From an uncultured Prevotella sp. (GTDB taxonomy: Bacteria > Bacteroidota > Bacteroidia > Bacteroidales > Bacteroidaceae): a stretch of DNA of 64,000 nt. Below are positions 42,053 to 51,708 of the stretch, piece after piece; position 1 is the stretch's first letter, and every line of letters begins with the position of its first letter. The notes under the pieces are model-generated. The model was not told the DNA's origin. It worked only from the letters and a program-made list of their open reading frames with translations, and searched no databases. A program made the position numbers and the translations under genes. The DNA lies in contig CAMIVY010000002.1 in the NCBI GenBank assembly GCA_946402275.1, forward strand, positions 62,001 to 126,000. Reading direction: 5' to 3'.

Positions 42053-43780
42053 ATGAAAAAGACTATCATTATCTCACTGGCACTTATGTGCTTGACAACC
42101 ACGGCAATGGCAAAGAAAGAAAAGACCGTCACACTGAAACTGGTGGAGACAAGTGATGTACATGGCGCTTTCTTCCCTTACAACTTCACGGAGCGCAAGC
42201 CGATGCAGGGCACGATGGCACGTGTCAGCACCTATCTGAAGGAACAGCGTAAGCTATATGGGAAGAACCTAATTCTGATGGATAACGGCGATATCCTTCA
42301 GGGACAGCCCACTAGCTACTACACCAACTATGTCAAGACGGACGAGCCCAATATCGCCGCAGCAGTCATCAACTACCTGCAATACGACGCCCAGACCTTT
42401 GGCAATCATGACGTAGAGACAGGGCATGCCGTTTACGACAAATGGATAAAAGACCTGAACTGTCCCACGCTGGGTGCCAATATCATTGACGTCAACACAG
42501 GCAAGCCTTATGTGGCTCCTTACACCATACTCCAGCGTGACGGTATAAAGATTGCCATATTGGGAATGCTCACACCCGCCATTCCTAACTGGTTGCATGA
42601 GAACCTGTGGAAAGGCCTCCGCTTCGAAGAAATGATAGCAAGCACACGCAAATGGGTGAAGGTTCTGAAAGAGGAAGAGAAAGCCGACCTGACCATCGGC
42701 CTTTTCCATAGCGGATGGGAAGGGGGCATCACTACCGAGCAATACGAGGAGGATGTCACCAGGAAGATAGCCGAACAGATTTCAGATTTCGATGTTGTCT
42801 TCTTCGGTCACGACCATACCGAGCGAAACGTCATCCTCGACAATGGCGTGCTCTGCATGGACCCCTCTTGCAATGCCGTGAAAGTGGCAGAAGCCACCAT
42901 CCAATGCACCAGGAAGAATGGCAAATGGGTAGTCACAAAGAAGGAAGGTCAGCTGATTGACGTCACCAAAAAAGCCATTGACGAGGACTACGTGCGCCAT
43001 TTCCAACCCCAGATGGACGGCATCAAGCATTATATCGAGCGACAGATTGGCACATTCCTCACTACCATCAGCTCGCGCGACGCCTTCTTCGGCTCGGCAG
43101 CTTTCGTTGACTACATCCATCAGCTGCAACTGGAAGAAACCCATGCCGACATCTCGCTGACAGCTCCTTTGGTGTTTGACACGGAAATCAAGGCAGGCCC
43201 CGTCTATATGAGTGACATGTTCAAGCTGTATCGTTTTGAAAATCAGATTTATGCATTGCGCATGACGGGACGTGAAGTCAGGCAACTGCTTGAACTGAGC
43301 TATGACCAGTGGGTAAACACCATGAAGTCGCCCGACGACCATATCATGCTGTTGGCTCCCAAGGCTCCCGGCGACAACCAGCGCGAGGGATTCAAGAACT
43401 ACACCTTCAACTTCGACTCAGCTTCTGGCATCGACTACGAGGTTGACGTCACCAAGCCCGACGGACAGAAAGTACATATCAAGCAATTCACCGACGGACG
43501 ACCTTTTGACGAAAATAAATGGTACTTGGTAGCCATGAACAGCTATCGGGGCAATGGCGGTGGTGAACTACTCACACGAGGTGCCGGCATTCCGATGGAC
43601 TCCATCCCCTCCCGAATCACCTTCATGAGCGAACGCGACCAGCGCCACTACCTGACACGCAAGATAGAGCGTGAAGGAGAAGTGGCACCCAAAGCTCTGA
43701 ACAACTGGCGATTCGTTCCTGAAGCATGGGCAAAACCTGCTATTGAGCGCGACCGCAAGCTCATCTTCTCTCATCGGTAA
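42053..43780 (+). CDS. 5'-nucleotidase / 2',3'-cyclic phosphodiesterase-type metallophosphatase
   Basis: 575 residues, signal peptide 1-20 (ending ATTAMAKK). Metallophosphatase motifs: ETSDVHGAFF, MDNGDILQG, TFGNHDVETG, LFHSGWEGG, FFGHDHTERN. A 5_nucleotid_C domain begins near 320 and ends in a substrate loop (AMNSYRGNGGGEL). It dephosphorylates nucleotides or cyclic nucleotides in the periplasm for salvage. The next gene is separated by a heptamer-repeat tract. Confidence 0.9.
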   Translation: MKKTIIISLALMCLTTTAMAKKEKTVTLKLVETSDVHGAFFPYNFTERKPMQGTMARVSTYLKEQRKLYGKNLILMDNGDILQGQPTSYYTNYVKTDEPNIAAAVINYLQYDAQTFGNHDVETGHAVYDKWIKDLNCPTLGANIIDVNTGKPYVAPYTILQRDGIKIAILGMLTPAIPNWLHENLWKGLRFEEMIASTRKWVKVLKEEEKADLTIGLFHSGWEGGITTEQYEEDVTRKIAEQISDFDVVFFGHDHTERNVILDNGVLCMDPSCNAVKVAEATIQCTRKNGKWVVTKKEGQLIDVTKKAIDEDYVRHFQPQMDGIKHYIERQIGTFLTTISSRDAFFGSAAFVDYIHQLQLEETHADISLTAPLVFDTEIKAGPVYMSDMFKLYRFENQIYALRMTGREVRQLLELSYDQWVNTMKSPDDHIMLLAPKAPGDNQREGFKNYTFNFDSASGIDYEVDVTKPDGQKVHIKQFTDGRPFDENKWYLVAMNSYRGNGGGELLTRGAGIPMDSIPSRITFMSERDQRHYLTRKIEREGEVAPKALNNWRFVPEAWAKPAIERDRKLIFSHR

Positions 43781-43786
43781 CATCAG

Positions 43787-43820
43787 ACCTCTTACCTCTT
43801 ACCTCTTACCTCACACCTCT
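43787..43820. repeat. ACCTCTT heptamer tract
   Basis: Three perfect copies of ACCTCTT (43787-43807) and two degenerate ones lie between the 5'-nucleotidase stop and the nudC ATG. The complement GTAAGAGGT is found before addB at 59294-59302. Confidence 0.7.
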
Positions 43821-43826
43821 ATTAAA

Positions 43827-44576
43827 ATGATACAATATTTCACTTTCTGTCAAAGCGACCTCGTACTGGAGAAGACACCTGATGGCTATGCGATACCCAC
43901 AGAGCCACCCACGGAGGTAAAGCCCTGGACGACGGTTATGGACATCGACGGGGCAAAGGCCTATCGTATCGATTCCCCACTGACTGATTCCGACCGTTAC
44001 GAGATGTGTCCGCTTCGACAGAGCTATTATAAGCTATCTCACAAGGATTATCTGAAAGCCGGGAAATGCCACGAACTGCTTTACTGGGATCAGAATACGA
44101 AATTCTGTGGCGTCTGCGGAGGACCTATGCGGTTCGACACAGCCATCTCGAAAAAATGTGAACATTGTGGCAAGGAGATATGGCCACAGCTGGCCACCGC
44201 CGTCATTGTGCTGGTGCGCAAAGACCATGAGGTGCTGCTGGTTCATGCCAACAATTTCCGCGACAACCACTACGGTCTGGTAGCCGGTTTCGTAGAAACG
44301 GGAGAAACACTGGAAGAAGCCGTTTACCGTGAGGTCATGGAGGAGACAGGGCTTCACATCACCAACCTCCGCTATTTCGGTTCACAGCCTTGGCCTTACC
44401 CCTGCGGACTCATGGTAGGCTTCACGGCAGACTATGACGGCGGAAAGATTCACCTGCAACGCTCCGAGCTCTCCAAGGGTGCTTGGTTCGACAAGGACCA
44501 TCTGCCCCATATTCCCGAGAAGCTGAGCATCGCCCGACAGTTGATTGACGCATGGTTAGAGGAGGTTACACGATGA
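43827..44576 (+). CDS. nudC: NADH pyrophosphatase (Nudix)
   Basis: 249 residues from the ATG at 43827; the longer frame from 43743 overlaps the previous gene and the repeat tract. Zinc site CGVCGG and CEHCG, Nudix box GFVETGETLEEAVYREVMEETGL and the NudC signature SQPWPYPCGLMVGF are complete. It hydrolyses NAD(H) and can decap NAD-RNA in other bacteria. The stop overlaps the next gene's ATG (ATGA). Confidence 0.93.
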   Translation: MIQYFTFCQSDLVLEKTPDGYAIPTEPPTEVKPWTTVMDIDGAKAYRIDSPLTDSDRYEMCPLRQSYYKLSHKDYLKAGKCHELLYWDQNTKFCGVCGGPMRFDTAISKKCEHCGKEIWPQLATAVIVLVRKDHEVLLVHANNFRDNHYGLVAGFVETGETLEEAVYREVMEETGLHITNLRYFGSQPWPYPCGLMVGFTADYDGGKIHLQRSELSKGAWFDKDHLPHIPEKLSIARQLIDAWLEEVTR

Positions 44577-45997
44577 AGAAAGTTCGTAACATCGCCACCC
44601 TTGCCGATCTGCTAATCTTAGCCATTCTAGTCCTTATCAACCCCACTTCGCCCCTTACTCCCTACCACCCTTTTCAGGCACCCTGCATTCCTGACAAAGT
44701 GGTGGTTCGCCATTCCTATCGCCTGCCGAACGACTCTGTCCTGCAAGCACTCAAACAAACCGAAGCGCAACTGGCAGAGATGCAGTATTACCTGAAGATA
44801 CACAACGTGACGGATAACGGATACAACCAGGTGGCGCGATACAACGCCCTCCTTTTGGACAGACAGGCTAAGCTGTCCCGACTATCTACCGACTCCACGT
44901 CCCCAAAGACCTCAACCGACACCATCACCATTCCGGCAAAAGAGCGCCCCATGATAGCCGTCAAGCTGTCTAAGGGATATTGGCGTGCAGGTCATTACAT
45001 CTTCACGCCCCTTTACGGGAAAGCCCTCGCCAGGGACTACAAAGGACGTATCGTCTCCGCTGTCTATGCCGCAGACACCATCGTTTCCGGCACGCGCATC
45101 GATGCCAACGGTGTCTATCACGGACAGATGAATGCATACATGCAAGCCAGCGGACAAGGTGTCTTTCAGGCCCACAATGGAGAATACTACGAGGGACTCT
45201 GGCAAGACGACAACCGTCAAGGCTTCGGATTCCTCTCGTCACCCTATCAGCCGTTAAAGGCGGGCGAATGGAAAAAAGGCAAGTTCCTGGGCGAACGGCT
45301 GCGCTACACAACCGACCGCATCTACGGCATCGACATCTCACGCCACCAGCACGAGAAAGGGCGCAAACGCTATTCCATCGATTGGGACAAGGTTCGCATC
45401 GCATCGCTTGGAGCCCGACATAACACCGAAGGGCGCACCTTCCCCGTTTCCTTTGTGTACATCAAATCGACGGAAGGCACCAACATCCGCAACCGCTATT
45501 TCCTCAGCGACTATATGAAAGCTAAGAAGCAGGGAATACGCGTGGGAGCTTATCATTTCTTCTCCTTGAAGTCAACAGCCAAAGCTCAGGCCAACTACTT
45601 TGTCAACCACACCCTGTTCCGCAAAGGCGACTTTCCGCCCGTTCTTGACGTGGAGCCGACGGATGCCCAGATACGCAGAATCGGAGGTGACGAAGAGTTG
45701 ATGAAGCGCATCAGGATCTTCATGAATATCGTGGAACAGCGAACAGGCATGCGCCCCATCCTCTATATCAGTCAGAGTTTCATCAACCACCACATGAACA
45801 ATGCGAAGGACATCAAGCAGAAATACAATGTCTGGATAGCCCGCTACGGACAATACAAACCCGATGTAAAACTGGTTTACTGGCAGTTGTGCGCCGATGG
45901 CAAGGTCAGCGGCATCACAGGCGATGTTGACATCAACGTGTTCAACGGCTATCAGCCACAATTCGAAAGCTTTATACAGACGGGGTTCTACGAATAG
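44573..45997 (+). CDS. GH25 lysozyme-like protein with MORN-like repeats
   Basis: 474 residues. Starts at the ATG overlapping the nudC stop, with an N-terminal signal-anchor (LADLLILAILVLINP). Residues about 60-110 are helical; about 185-245 hold two MORN-like units (YHGQMNAYMQASGQGVF, YEGLWQDDNRQGFGFL). The GH25 domain (about 245-474) has YGIDISRHQ, FVYIKSTEGT, GAYHFF and PPVLDVEPTD, the catalytic acids. Such enzymes cut peptidoglycan beta-1,4 bonds. Membrane-tethered periplasmic cell-wall remodelling is likely. Converges on trmN6 with a 13-nt gap. Confidence 0.88.
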   Translation: MKKVRNIATLADLLILAILVLINPTSPLTPYHPFQAPCIPDKVVVRHSYRLPNDSVLQALKQTEAQLAEMQYYLKIHNVTDNGYNQVARYNALLLDRQAKLSRLSTDSTSPKTSTDTITIPAKERPMIAVKLSKGYWRAGHYIFTPLYGKALARDYKGRIVSAVYAADTIVSGTRIDANGVYHGQMNAYMQASGQGVFQAHNGEYYEGLWQDDNRQGFGFLSSPYQPLKAGEWKKGKFLGERLRYTTDRIYGIDISRHQHEKGRKRYSIDWDKVRIASLGARHNTEGRTFPVSFVYIKSTEGTNIRNRYFLSDYMKAKKQGIRVGAYHFFSLKSTAKAQANYFVNHTLFRKGDFPPVLDVEPTDAQIRRIGGDEELMKRIRIFMNIVEQRTGMRPILYISQSFINHHMNNAKDIKQKYNVWIARYGQYKPDVKLVYWQLCADGKVSGITGDVDINVFNGYQPQFESFIQTGFYE

Positions 45998-46010
45998 AGA
46001 ACCAACCTGA

Positions 46011-46670
46011 TTACAGATAGAAGTCACCCGTCAGTTGCCGATACTGCTCATCACCGATGGTCATCGTCTCCTTCACACACTGACAGGGATGTTTCCTGAA
46101 AGCCAGCAGATACCGCTTGGCAGGTTTCCGTTCCACCGTCTTGACAGCACACACCCTACTGGGAAAGAACCCTCGGAACGTCGCCTCGTCCTCCATCCGC
46201 TGACGATAGTCGAAAGGCACCACCACGCTCAGCTCTCCATCGTCCTTTAGCAGTCGCCACGCTGCCTCCATCAGCTCCGCGTATGTCAGCGTATCCGCAT
46301 GTCTGGCAGTGTTCCGCCGCACATCAGGCGCATTCAGCGAGTCGATAAAAAACGGCGGATTGCTCACTATGGCATCATACAGTCCTTCATGCTCCTGAAC
46401 CCGTTGTTGCACCATGCGGATGCGGTCCTTCGCCTCTGCCTGCTCCACATTGATAGTCGCCTGGCGCACAGCCCCTTCGTCAATATCAAGAGCCGTCACC
46501 CGAGCCTCCGGATACCGCTGCACCATCATCAGGGCTATCAGTCCCGTTCCTGTTCCCACGTCCAGCACCTGCTCCCCGCCATGTGCCCAAGCACCTAGCA
46601 ACACACCGTCCGTGCCCACTTTCATGGCGCACAGGTCCTGCTCTACTGTAAAGTGTTTGAATCGAAACAT
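46011..46670 (-). CDS. trmN6: tRNA1(Val) (adenine(37)-N6)-methyltransferase family protein
   Basis: 219 residues. SAM-binding motif I VLDVGTGTGLIALMM, acidic motif ALDIDE and the adenine-N6 motif NPPFF match the YfiC/TrmN6 family. The N-terminal FRFKHFTVEQDLCAMKVGTDGVLLGAW is the family hallmark. It would methylate A37 of tRNA-Val using SAM. Single gene, with a gene-free 230-bp stretch containing the lon promoter to its right. Confidence 0.9.
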   Translation of the reverse strand: MFRFKHFTVEQDLCAMKVGTDGVLLGAWAHGGEQVLDVGTGTGLIALMMVQRYPEARVTALDIDEGAVRQATINVEQAEAKDRIRMVQQRVQEHEGLYDAIVSNPPFFIDSLNAPDVRRNTARHADTLTYAELMEAAWRLLKDDGELSVVVPFDYRQRMEDEATFRGFFPSRVCAVKTVERKPAKRYLLAFRKHPCQCVKETMTIGDEQYRQLTGDFYL

Positions 46671-46859
46671 GCCGCTATATCTTAACTTATTGATACTTCA
46701 TATTACTTTGAATTACAAAAGTACAACAAAAAGATCAAGAACACCTCGTTTGAAAAGTTAAAAACCACTAAGCACCTTCATATATTTAATAAAACAGGTG
46801 GAATACTTCCAACTTTTACTTTCGTCTAAGGTACTTTCACTCGAAAAAAACCAAATAAA

Positions 46860-46891
46860 TTTGTTTTTTTGCTCGTTTATTCGTACCTTTG
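46860..46891 (+). promoter_or_regulatory. Promoter of lon
   Basis: TTTG (46860-46863) and TACCTTTG (46884-46891), 20-nt spacer. Predicted start near 46898, 3 nt before the first in-frame ATG at 46901. It likely drives lon, tgt and the LptF/G gene. Confidence 0.78.
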
Positions 46892-46900
46892 CACCTCATT

Positions 46901-49369
46901 ATGGAAGAGAAAATAACAATGTATATGGATAACAAGAACCGGTCGTTCTCGATGATTGCAGATGTTGAGGGCGAGTACGGTGACTTGACAGGCATGAAAC
47001 TGCCTGACACACTGCCTATCCTGGCGGTGCGCAACCTTGTATTGTTTCCCACCGTGGTATCACCCATCCTGATTGGCAGGCAATCGAGCCTGGCACTGAT
47101 TCGCAAAGCAGAGAAGAGCGGCGAGGTGATTGGCGTGATATCACAGCGTGACCCTGACGTTGACAATCCTATCCGGTCGGACCTTTACGATATCGGCGTA
47201 TATGCCAAGGTTCTGAAGATGCTAACGTTGCCCAATGGTAATGTGACAGCCATCGTGCAAAGCCTTGGACGTATCCGACTGAAGGAACTGCTGAAATACA
47301 AGCCTTTCCTGCTTGGTCATGTGGAGGCTGCTCCAGAGGAGGAGCCCAGCAGTCGTGACATGGAGTTCAATACGGCTATGGAAGACCTGCGCTCACAGAC
47401 TTCCGACTATATCAAGATGAGCGATGACATTCCCGAGGAGGCAACCTTCGCCATCAAGAATGTCGGCAATAACATGATGGCCCTGAACTTCATCTGTTCG
47501 AACCTGCCCTTCTCAGTGAAAGAGAAGATCAGCCTGCTGATGATGGACTCGATGAAGGAGCGCCTGTTCAACGTGTTACGCCTGGTGAATAGGGAAATCA
47601 ACCTGCAGACGCTGAAACTGGACATCCGCAACAAGACGCGCGACGATATTGACGAGCAACAACGTAACTATTTCCTACAGCAGCAGATTAAGAACCTGCA
47701 GGCTGAGATGGGTAATGAGAGTACGCCTGAGAAAAAGGAGCTTCTGGAGAAAGCCAGAGACAAGAAATGGCCTGAGGATATCGAGAAGTTCTTCTACAAG
47801 GAGGCAGAGAAGTTGGACCAACTGAATACGAACTCGCCCGACTTCAACGTGCTGTTAAACTATCTGCAGACATTGGTAAGCCTGCCATGGGGAGAATTTA
47901 CGGAGGACGACATGGACCTGAAACGGGCCCAGAAGATTCTTGACCGTGACCACTATGGCATGGAGAAAGTGAAGGAGCGCATCCTGGAATATATCGCCGT
48001 GTTATCTTTGCGTGGCGACCTGAAGAGTCCCATCCTGTGCCTCTACGGTCCTCCAGGTGTGGGTAAGACATCGTTGGGCAAATCGATAGCCGATGCGCTG
48101 AAGCGTAAGTATGTGCGAGTGTCGTTGGGCGGTCTGCACGATGAGGCTGAGATTCGCGGTCATCGCCGTACCTATATCGGCGCTATGCCTGGACGTATCA
48201 TCAAGAACATTCAAAAGGCGGGTTCCTCCAACCCCGTGTTTATCCTTGACGAGATAGACAAGGTGACGCAGAACACGCACAACGGCGATCCTGCCTCCGC
48301 ATTGCTTGAGGTATTAGACCCCGAACAGAACGGTGCGTTCCACGATAACTATCTGGATGTGGATTACGACTTGTCGAAGGTGATGTTCATTGCTACTGCC
48401 AACAACCTGAGCACCATCCCGCGTCCGCTGTTGGACCGTATGGAGATTATTGAGGTGAGCGGCTATATCACGGAAGAGAAATATGAGATTGCCAAGCGCC
48501 ACCTCATCCCCAAGGAAAAGGAGAATACGGGACTGGTCGATAAGAAACTGACATTCACCAAGCCTGCCATCGAGAAAATCATAGAGCAATATACGCGTGA
48601 GAGTGGTGTGCGCCAGCTGGAAAAGCAGGTAAACAAAGCGCTGCGCAAGATGGCTTTCAAGAAAGCAGAGAGTGGTGAACTGCCTTATTCGAAGATAACG
48701 CCTACGGAGATTGAAGACCTGTTGGGCAAGCCACCTTTCTACCGTGACATCTACCAGGGCAATGCCTATGCGGGTGTTGTCACAGGTCTGGCATGGACCA
48801 GTGTGGGTGGCGAAATCCTGTTCATCGAAACCTCGCTGTCAAAAGGAAAGGGTGCGAAGCTGACGCTAACGGGTAACCTCGGTGACGTGATGAAGGAGTC
48901 GGCTGTTATCGCCCTGGAATATGTGAAGGCACATGTGGATGTGCTGGGCATAGACTATCGCATTTTCGACAACTGGAACATCCACATCCACGTTCCGGAA
49001 GGAGCCACGCCGAAGGACGGTCCGTCTGCCGGTATCACGATAGCAACCTCTATCGCCTCGGCACTCACCCAGCGTAAGGTGCGCAAGAACACCGCTATGA
49101 CCGGTGAGATAACCCTTCGTGGAAAAGTGCTGCCCGTGGGTGGTATCAAGGAGAAGATACTTGCTGCGAAACGTGCCGGCATTACGGACATCGTAATGTG
49201 TCAGGAGAACGAGAAGGACATCAACGAGATTCCTGAGATGTATCTGAAGGGGGTTACATTCCACTATGTGGAGAATGTGCAGGACGTCTGGAAGTTCGCT
49301 CTCACCGATGAGATTGTGGATCATCCGTTGAATTTTGAGATACCTGAAGAGAAAGACGATAAGAAATGA
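46901..49369 (+). CDS. lon: ATP-dependent Lon protease
   Basis: 822 residues from the ATG at 46901, chosen because the -7 box ends at 46891, which excludes the TTG at 46889; an ATG at 46919 is also possible. N-terminal substrate domain (about 30-230), long helix, AAA+ module with Walker [10 protein letters not shown] and Walker B FILDEIDK, then the protease domain with catalytic Ser in PKDGPSAG and Lys in [13 protein letters not shown]. Cytoplasmic quality-control protease. Stop overlaps the tgt ATG by 4 nt. Confidence 0.96.
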   Translation: MEEKITMYMDNKNRSFSMIADVEGEYGDLTGMKLPDTLPILAVRNLVLFPTVVSPILIGRQSSLALIRKAEKSGEVIGVISQRDPDVDNPIRSDLYDIGVYAKVLKMLTLPNGNVTAIVQSLGRIRLKELLKYKPFLLGHVEAAPEEEPSSRDMEFNTAMEDLRSQTSDYIKMSDDIPEEATFAIKNVGNNMMALNFICSNLPFSVKEKISLLMMDSMKERLFNVLRLVNREINLQTLKLDIRNKTRDDIDEQQRNYFLQQQIKNLQAEMGNESTPEKKELLEKARDKKWPEDIEKFFYKEAEKLDQLNTNSPDFNVLLNYLQTLVSLPWGEFTEDDMDLKRAQKILDRDHYGMEKVKERILEYIAVLSLRGDLKSPILCLYGPPGVGKTSLGKSIADALKRKYVRVSLGGLHDEAEIRGHRRTYIGAMPGRIIKNIQKAGSSNPVFILDEIDKVTQNTHNGDPASALLEVLDPEQNGAFHDNYLDVDYDLSKVMFIATANNLSTIPRPLLDRMEIIEVSGYITEEKYEIAKRHLIPKEKENTGLVDKKLTFTKPAIEKIIEQYTRESGVRQLEKQVNKALRKMAFKKAESGELPYSKITPTEIEDLLGKPPFYRDIYQGNAYAGVVTGLAWTSVGGEILFIETSLSKGKGAKLTLTGNLGDVMKESAVIALEYVKAHVDVLGIDYRIFDNWNIHIHVPEGATPKDGPSAGITIATSIASALTQRKVRKNTAMTGEITLRGKVLPVGGIKEKILAAKRAGITDIVMCQENEKDINEIPEMYLKGVTFHYVENVQDVWKFALTDEIVDHPLNFEIPEEKDDKK

Positions 49370-50508
49370 CTTTCGAAGTACAACATAGTGACAACGCCAG
49401 TGATGCCCGTACCGGTCTGATTACCACAGACCACGGACAGATAAAGACTCCTATCTTTATGCCCGTAGGTACTTGTGGTTCTGTGAAAGGTGTCCACTTT
49501 TCAGAACTACGCGAACAGGTGAAAGCTCAGATTATTCTGGGTAACACCTACCACCTGTATCTGCGTCCAGGACTCGACATTCTGCGAAAGGCGGGCGGAC
49601 TGCATAAGTTCAACACATGGGACCGTCCTATCCTGACAGATTCCGGAGGTTTCCAGGTTTTCTCGCTGACAGGCATCCGCAAGCTTCGTGAGGAGGGTTG
49701 TGAGTTCCGTAGCCATATCGACGGCTCGAAGCATATCTTCACCCCCGAGAACGTTATGGATACGGAACGCATCATCGGTGCAGACATCATGATGGCACTA
49801 GATGAATGTCCTCCAGGACAGAGCGACTACCAGTATGCCAAGAAATCACTGGGACTGACACAGCGATGGTTGGAGCGTTGCGTGAAGCAATTCAACGAGA
49901 CAGAACCGCTTTACGGCTATCATCAGACGCTGTTCCCCATCGTGCAGGGATGTACCTATAAGGACTTGCGACAGGATGCGGCAAAGCATGTGGTGGATGT
50001 GCTGGGAAAACTGAATGACGGCGGAGGTGCCTCCATCGGAGGACTTGCTGTCGGAGAGCCTACAGAGGTGATGTACGACATGATTGAGGTGGTGAACGAG
50101 ATTCTACCCAAGGACCGTCCCCGCTACCTGATGGGTGTTGGAACACCTCAGAATATTCTGGAAGCCATAGAACGCGGAGTGGATATGTTCGACTGCGTGA
50201 TGCCTACCCGCAACGGGCGCAACGCGATGCTGTTCACCTACGAGGGCACGATGAATATGCGCAACCAGAAATGGGCTGACGACTTCTCACCCATCGATCC
50301 CGATGGCTGCGAGATAGACCGCATCCACTCAAAGGCCTACCTGCATCACCTGTTCAAAGCCCAGGAGTTGCTTGCTATGCAGATAGCCTCCATCCATAAC
50401 CTCGCCTTCTACCTCCGACTGGTAACAGATGCCCGTATGCACATAGAACAAGGTGACTTCACAACATGGAAACGGTCGGTGATTGACAACTTAGGACGCA
50501 GAAGATGA
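49366..50508 (+). CDS. tgt: Queuine/preQ1 tRNA-guanine transglycosylase lacking zinc ligands
   Basis: 380 residues. Active-site Asp in LTDSGGFQVFSL, substrate residues in PIVQGCTY and GGLAVGEP, nucleophile Asp in MFDCVMPTRNGRNA. In most bacterial Tgt a C-x-C-x2-C motif and a His bind zinc near the C-terminus; here the corresponding stretch DPDGCEIDRIHSKAYLHHL has one Cys only. It exchanges G34 for preQ1 in GUN tRNAs. Translationally coupled to lon and to the next gene by 4-nt overlaps. Confidence 0.93.
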   Translation: MTFEVQHSDNASDARTGLITTDHGQIKTPIFMPVGTCGSVKGVHFSELREQVKAQIILGNTYHLYLRPGLDILRKAGGLHKFNTWDRPILTDSGGFQVFSLTGIRKLREEGCEFRSHIDGSKHIFTPENVMDTERIIGADIMMALDECPPGQSDYQYAKKSLGLTQRWLERCVKQFNETEPLYGYHQTLFPIVQGCTYKDLRQDAAKHVVDVLGKLNDGGGASIGGLAVGEPTEVMYDMIEVVNEILPKDRPRYLMGVGTPQNILEAIERGVDMFDCVMPTRNGRNAMLFTYEGTMNMRNQKWADDFSPIDPDGCEIDRIHSKAYLHHLFKAQELLAMQIASIHNLAFYLRLVTDARMHIEQGDFTTWKRSVIDNLGRRR

Positions 50509-51698
50509 ATAAGAAAAAACTGAAACAGTGGCTATGGCCGATATGGCGCCTGTGGAGCAAAATACCTTGGAAGCGCTTGGCGTGGATGAAACGGTTTAAC
50601 CCGTTCCGCCTCATCAAGCGTATGGACTGGTACATCATCAACAAGTTCATAGGCACCTATTTCTACTCCATCATCCTCATCATCTCCATATCCATCGTCA
50701 TCGATGTCAACGAGAACCTGGCGAAGTTCACAACGAACCACGCTCCGCTGCGTGCCATCGTGTTCGACTATTACACCAATTTCGTACCCTATTTCGCCAA
50801 CCTTTTCTCACCGTTGTTCGTATTCATCGCCGTCATCTTCTTCACCTCAAAGCTGGCAGGCAACTCAGAGATTATCTCAATGCTGGCCTGCGGCATGAGC
50901 TTTAAGCGACTGTTGCGTCCATACCTCATATCAGCAGCCTTCATCGCTGCCCTGAACTTCTACCTGGGTGCCTACATCATCCCAAAAGGAACGGTGGTGC
51001 GCCACGACTTCGAGTCGCTCTATAAGAATAACAAGAAGAACACATCGGCATCGAACATCCAGCTAATGGTGGATAAAGGGGTGGTAGCCTACATCTCGCA
51101 ATATGACGACATTCGCAAGACGGGCTATGGCTTTGCGCTCTATAAGTTTGAGAACAAAAAGATGGTATCGCAGATGAACGCAAACGTCATTCAATACGAC
51201 ACCATTTCCGACTCACGCTATCACTGGAAGGCACGTAACTATAAAATCCGTACCTTAAAAGGTATGCGTGAACAGATTACCAGTGGCATGGAGATTGACA
51301 CCCTCATCAAAATGGAGCCGATGGACCTTGTATTCTCAAGGGGACAGCAGGAGACGTTCACATCGCCTGAGCTGTTGCGCTATATCTCCAAACAACAAAA
51401 ACGCGGCTCCTCGAACGTCGTGCAATACGAGGTGGAGTTCCACAAGCGCATCGCCACATCATTTGCCTCATTCATCCTGACCATCATTGGCGTTTCGCTG
51501 TCATCGCGCAAGCGCAAAGGTGGTATGGGAATGTATCTGGGTATCGGTTTGGCTCTGTCGTTCACTTACATCCTGTTGCAGACGGTGAGTGCCACCTTTG
51601 CCATCAATGCTGACACACCGCCCATGCTGGCTGCCTGGATTCCCAATATCCTGTATTCAATCATTGCCTATTTCTGCTATAGGCAAGCACCGAACTAA
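50505..51698 (+). CDS. LptF/LptG-type LPS transport permease
   Basis: 397 residues of the YjgP/YjgQ family. A basic, Trp-rich N-terminus precedes the first helix (FIGTYFYSIILIISISIVIDV). Helices follow around 85-130, then a periplasmic beta-jellyroll (about 150-290), then three helices near the end (FILTIIGVSLSSRKRKGGMG, LGIGLALSFTYILLQTV). Part of the inner-membrane LptB2FG exporter that moves lipopolysaccharide. Whether F or G is not decidable. Third gene of the lon-tgt unit. Confidence 0.9.
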   Translation: MNKKKLKQWLWPIWRLWSKIPWKRLAWMKRFNPFRLIKRMDWYIINKFIGTYFYSIILIISISIVIDVNENLAKFTTNHAPLRAIVFDYYTNFVPYFANLFSPLFVFIAVIFFTSKLAGNSEIISMLACGMSFKRLLRPYLISAAFIAALNFYLGAYIIPKGTVVRHDFESLYKNNKKNTSASNIQLMVDKGVVAYISQYDDIRKTGYGFALYKFENKKMVSQMNANVIQYDTISDSRYHWKARNYKIRTLKGMREQITSGMEIDTLIKMEPMDLVFSRGQQETFTSPELLRYISKQQKRGSSNVVQYEVEFHKRIATSFASFILTIIGVSLSSRKRKGGMGMYLGIGLALSFTYILLQTVSATFAINADTPPMLAAWIPNILYSIIAYFCYRQAPN

Positions 51699-51708
51699 TT
51701 GACGATTA

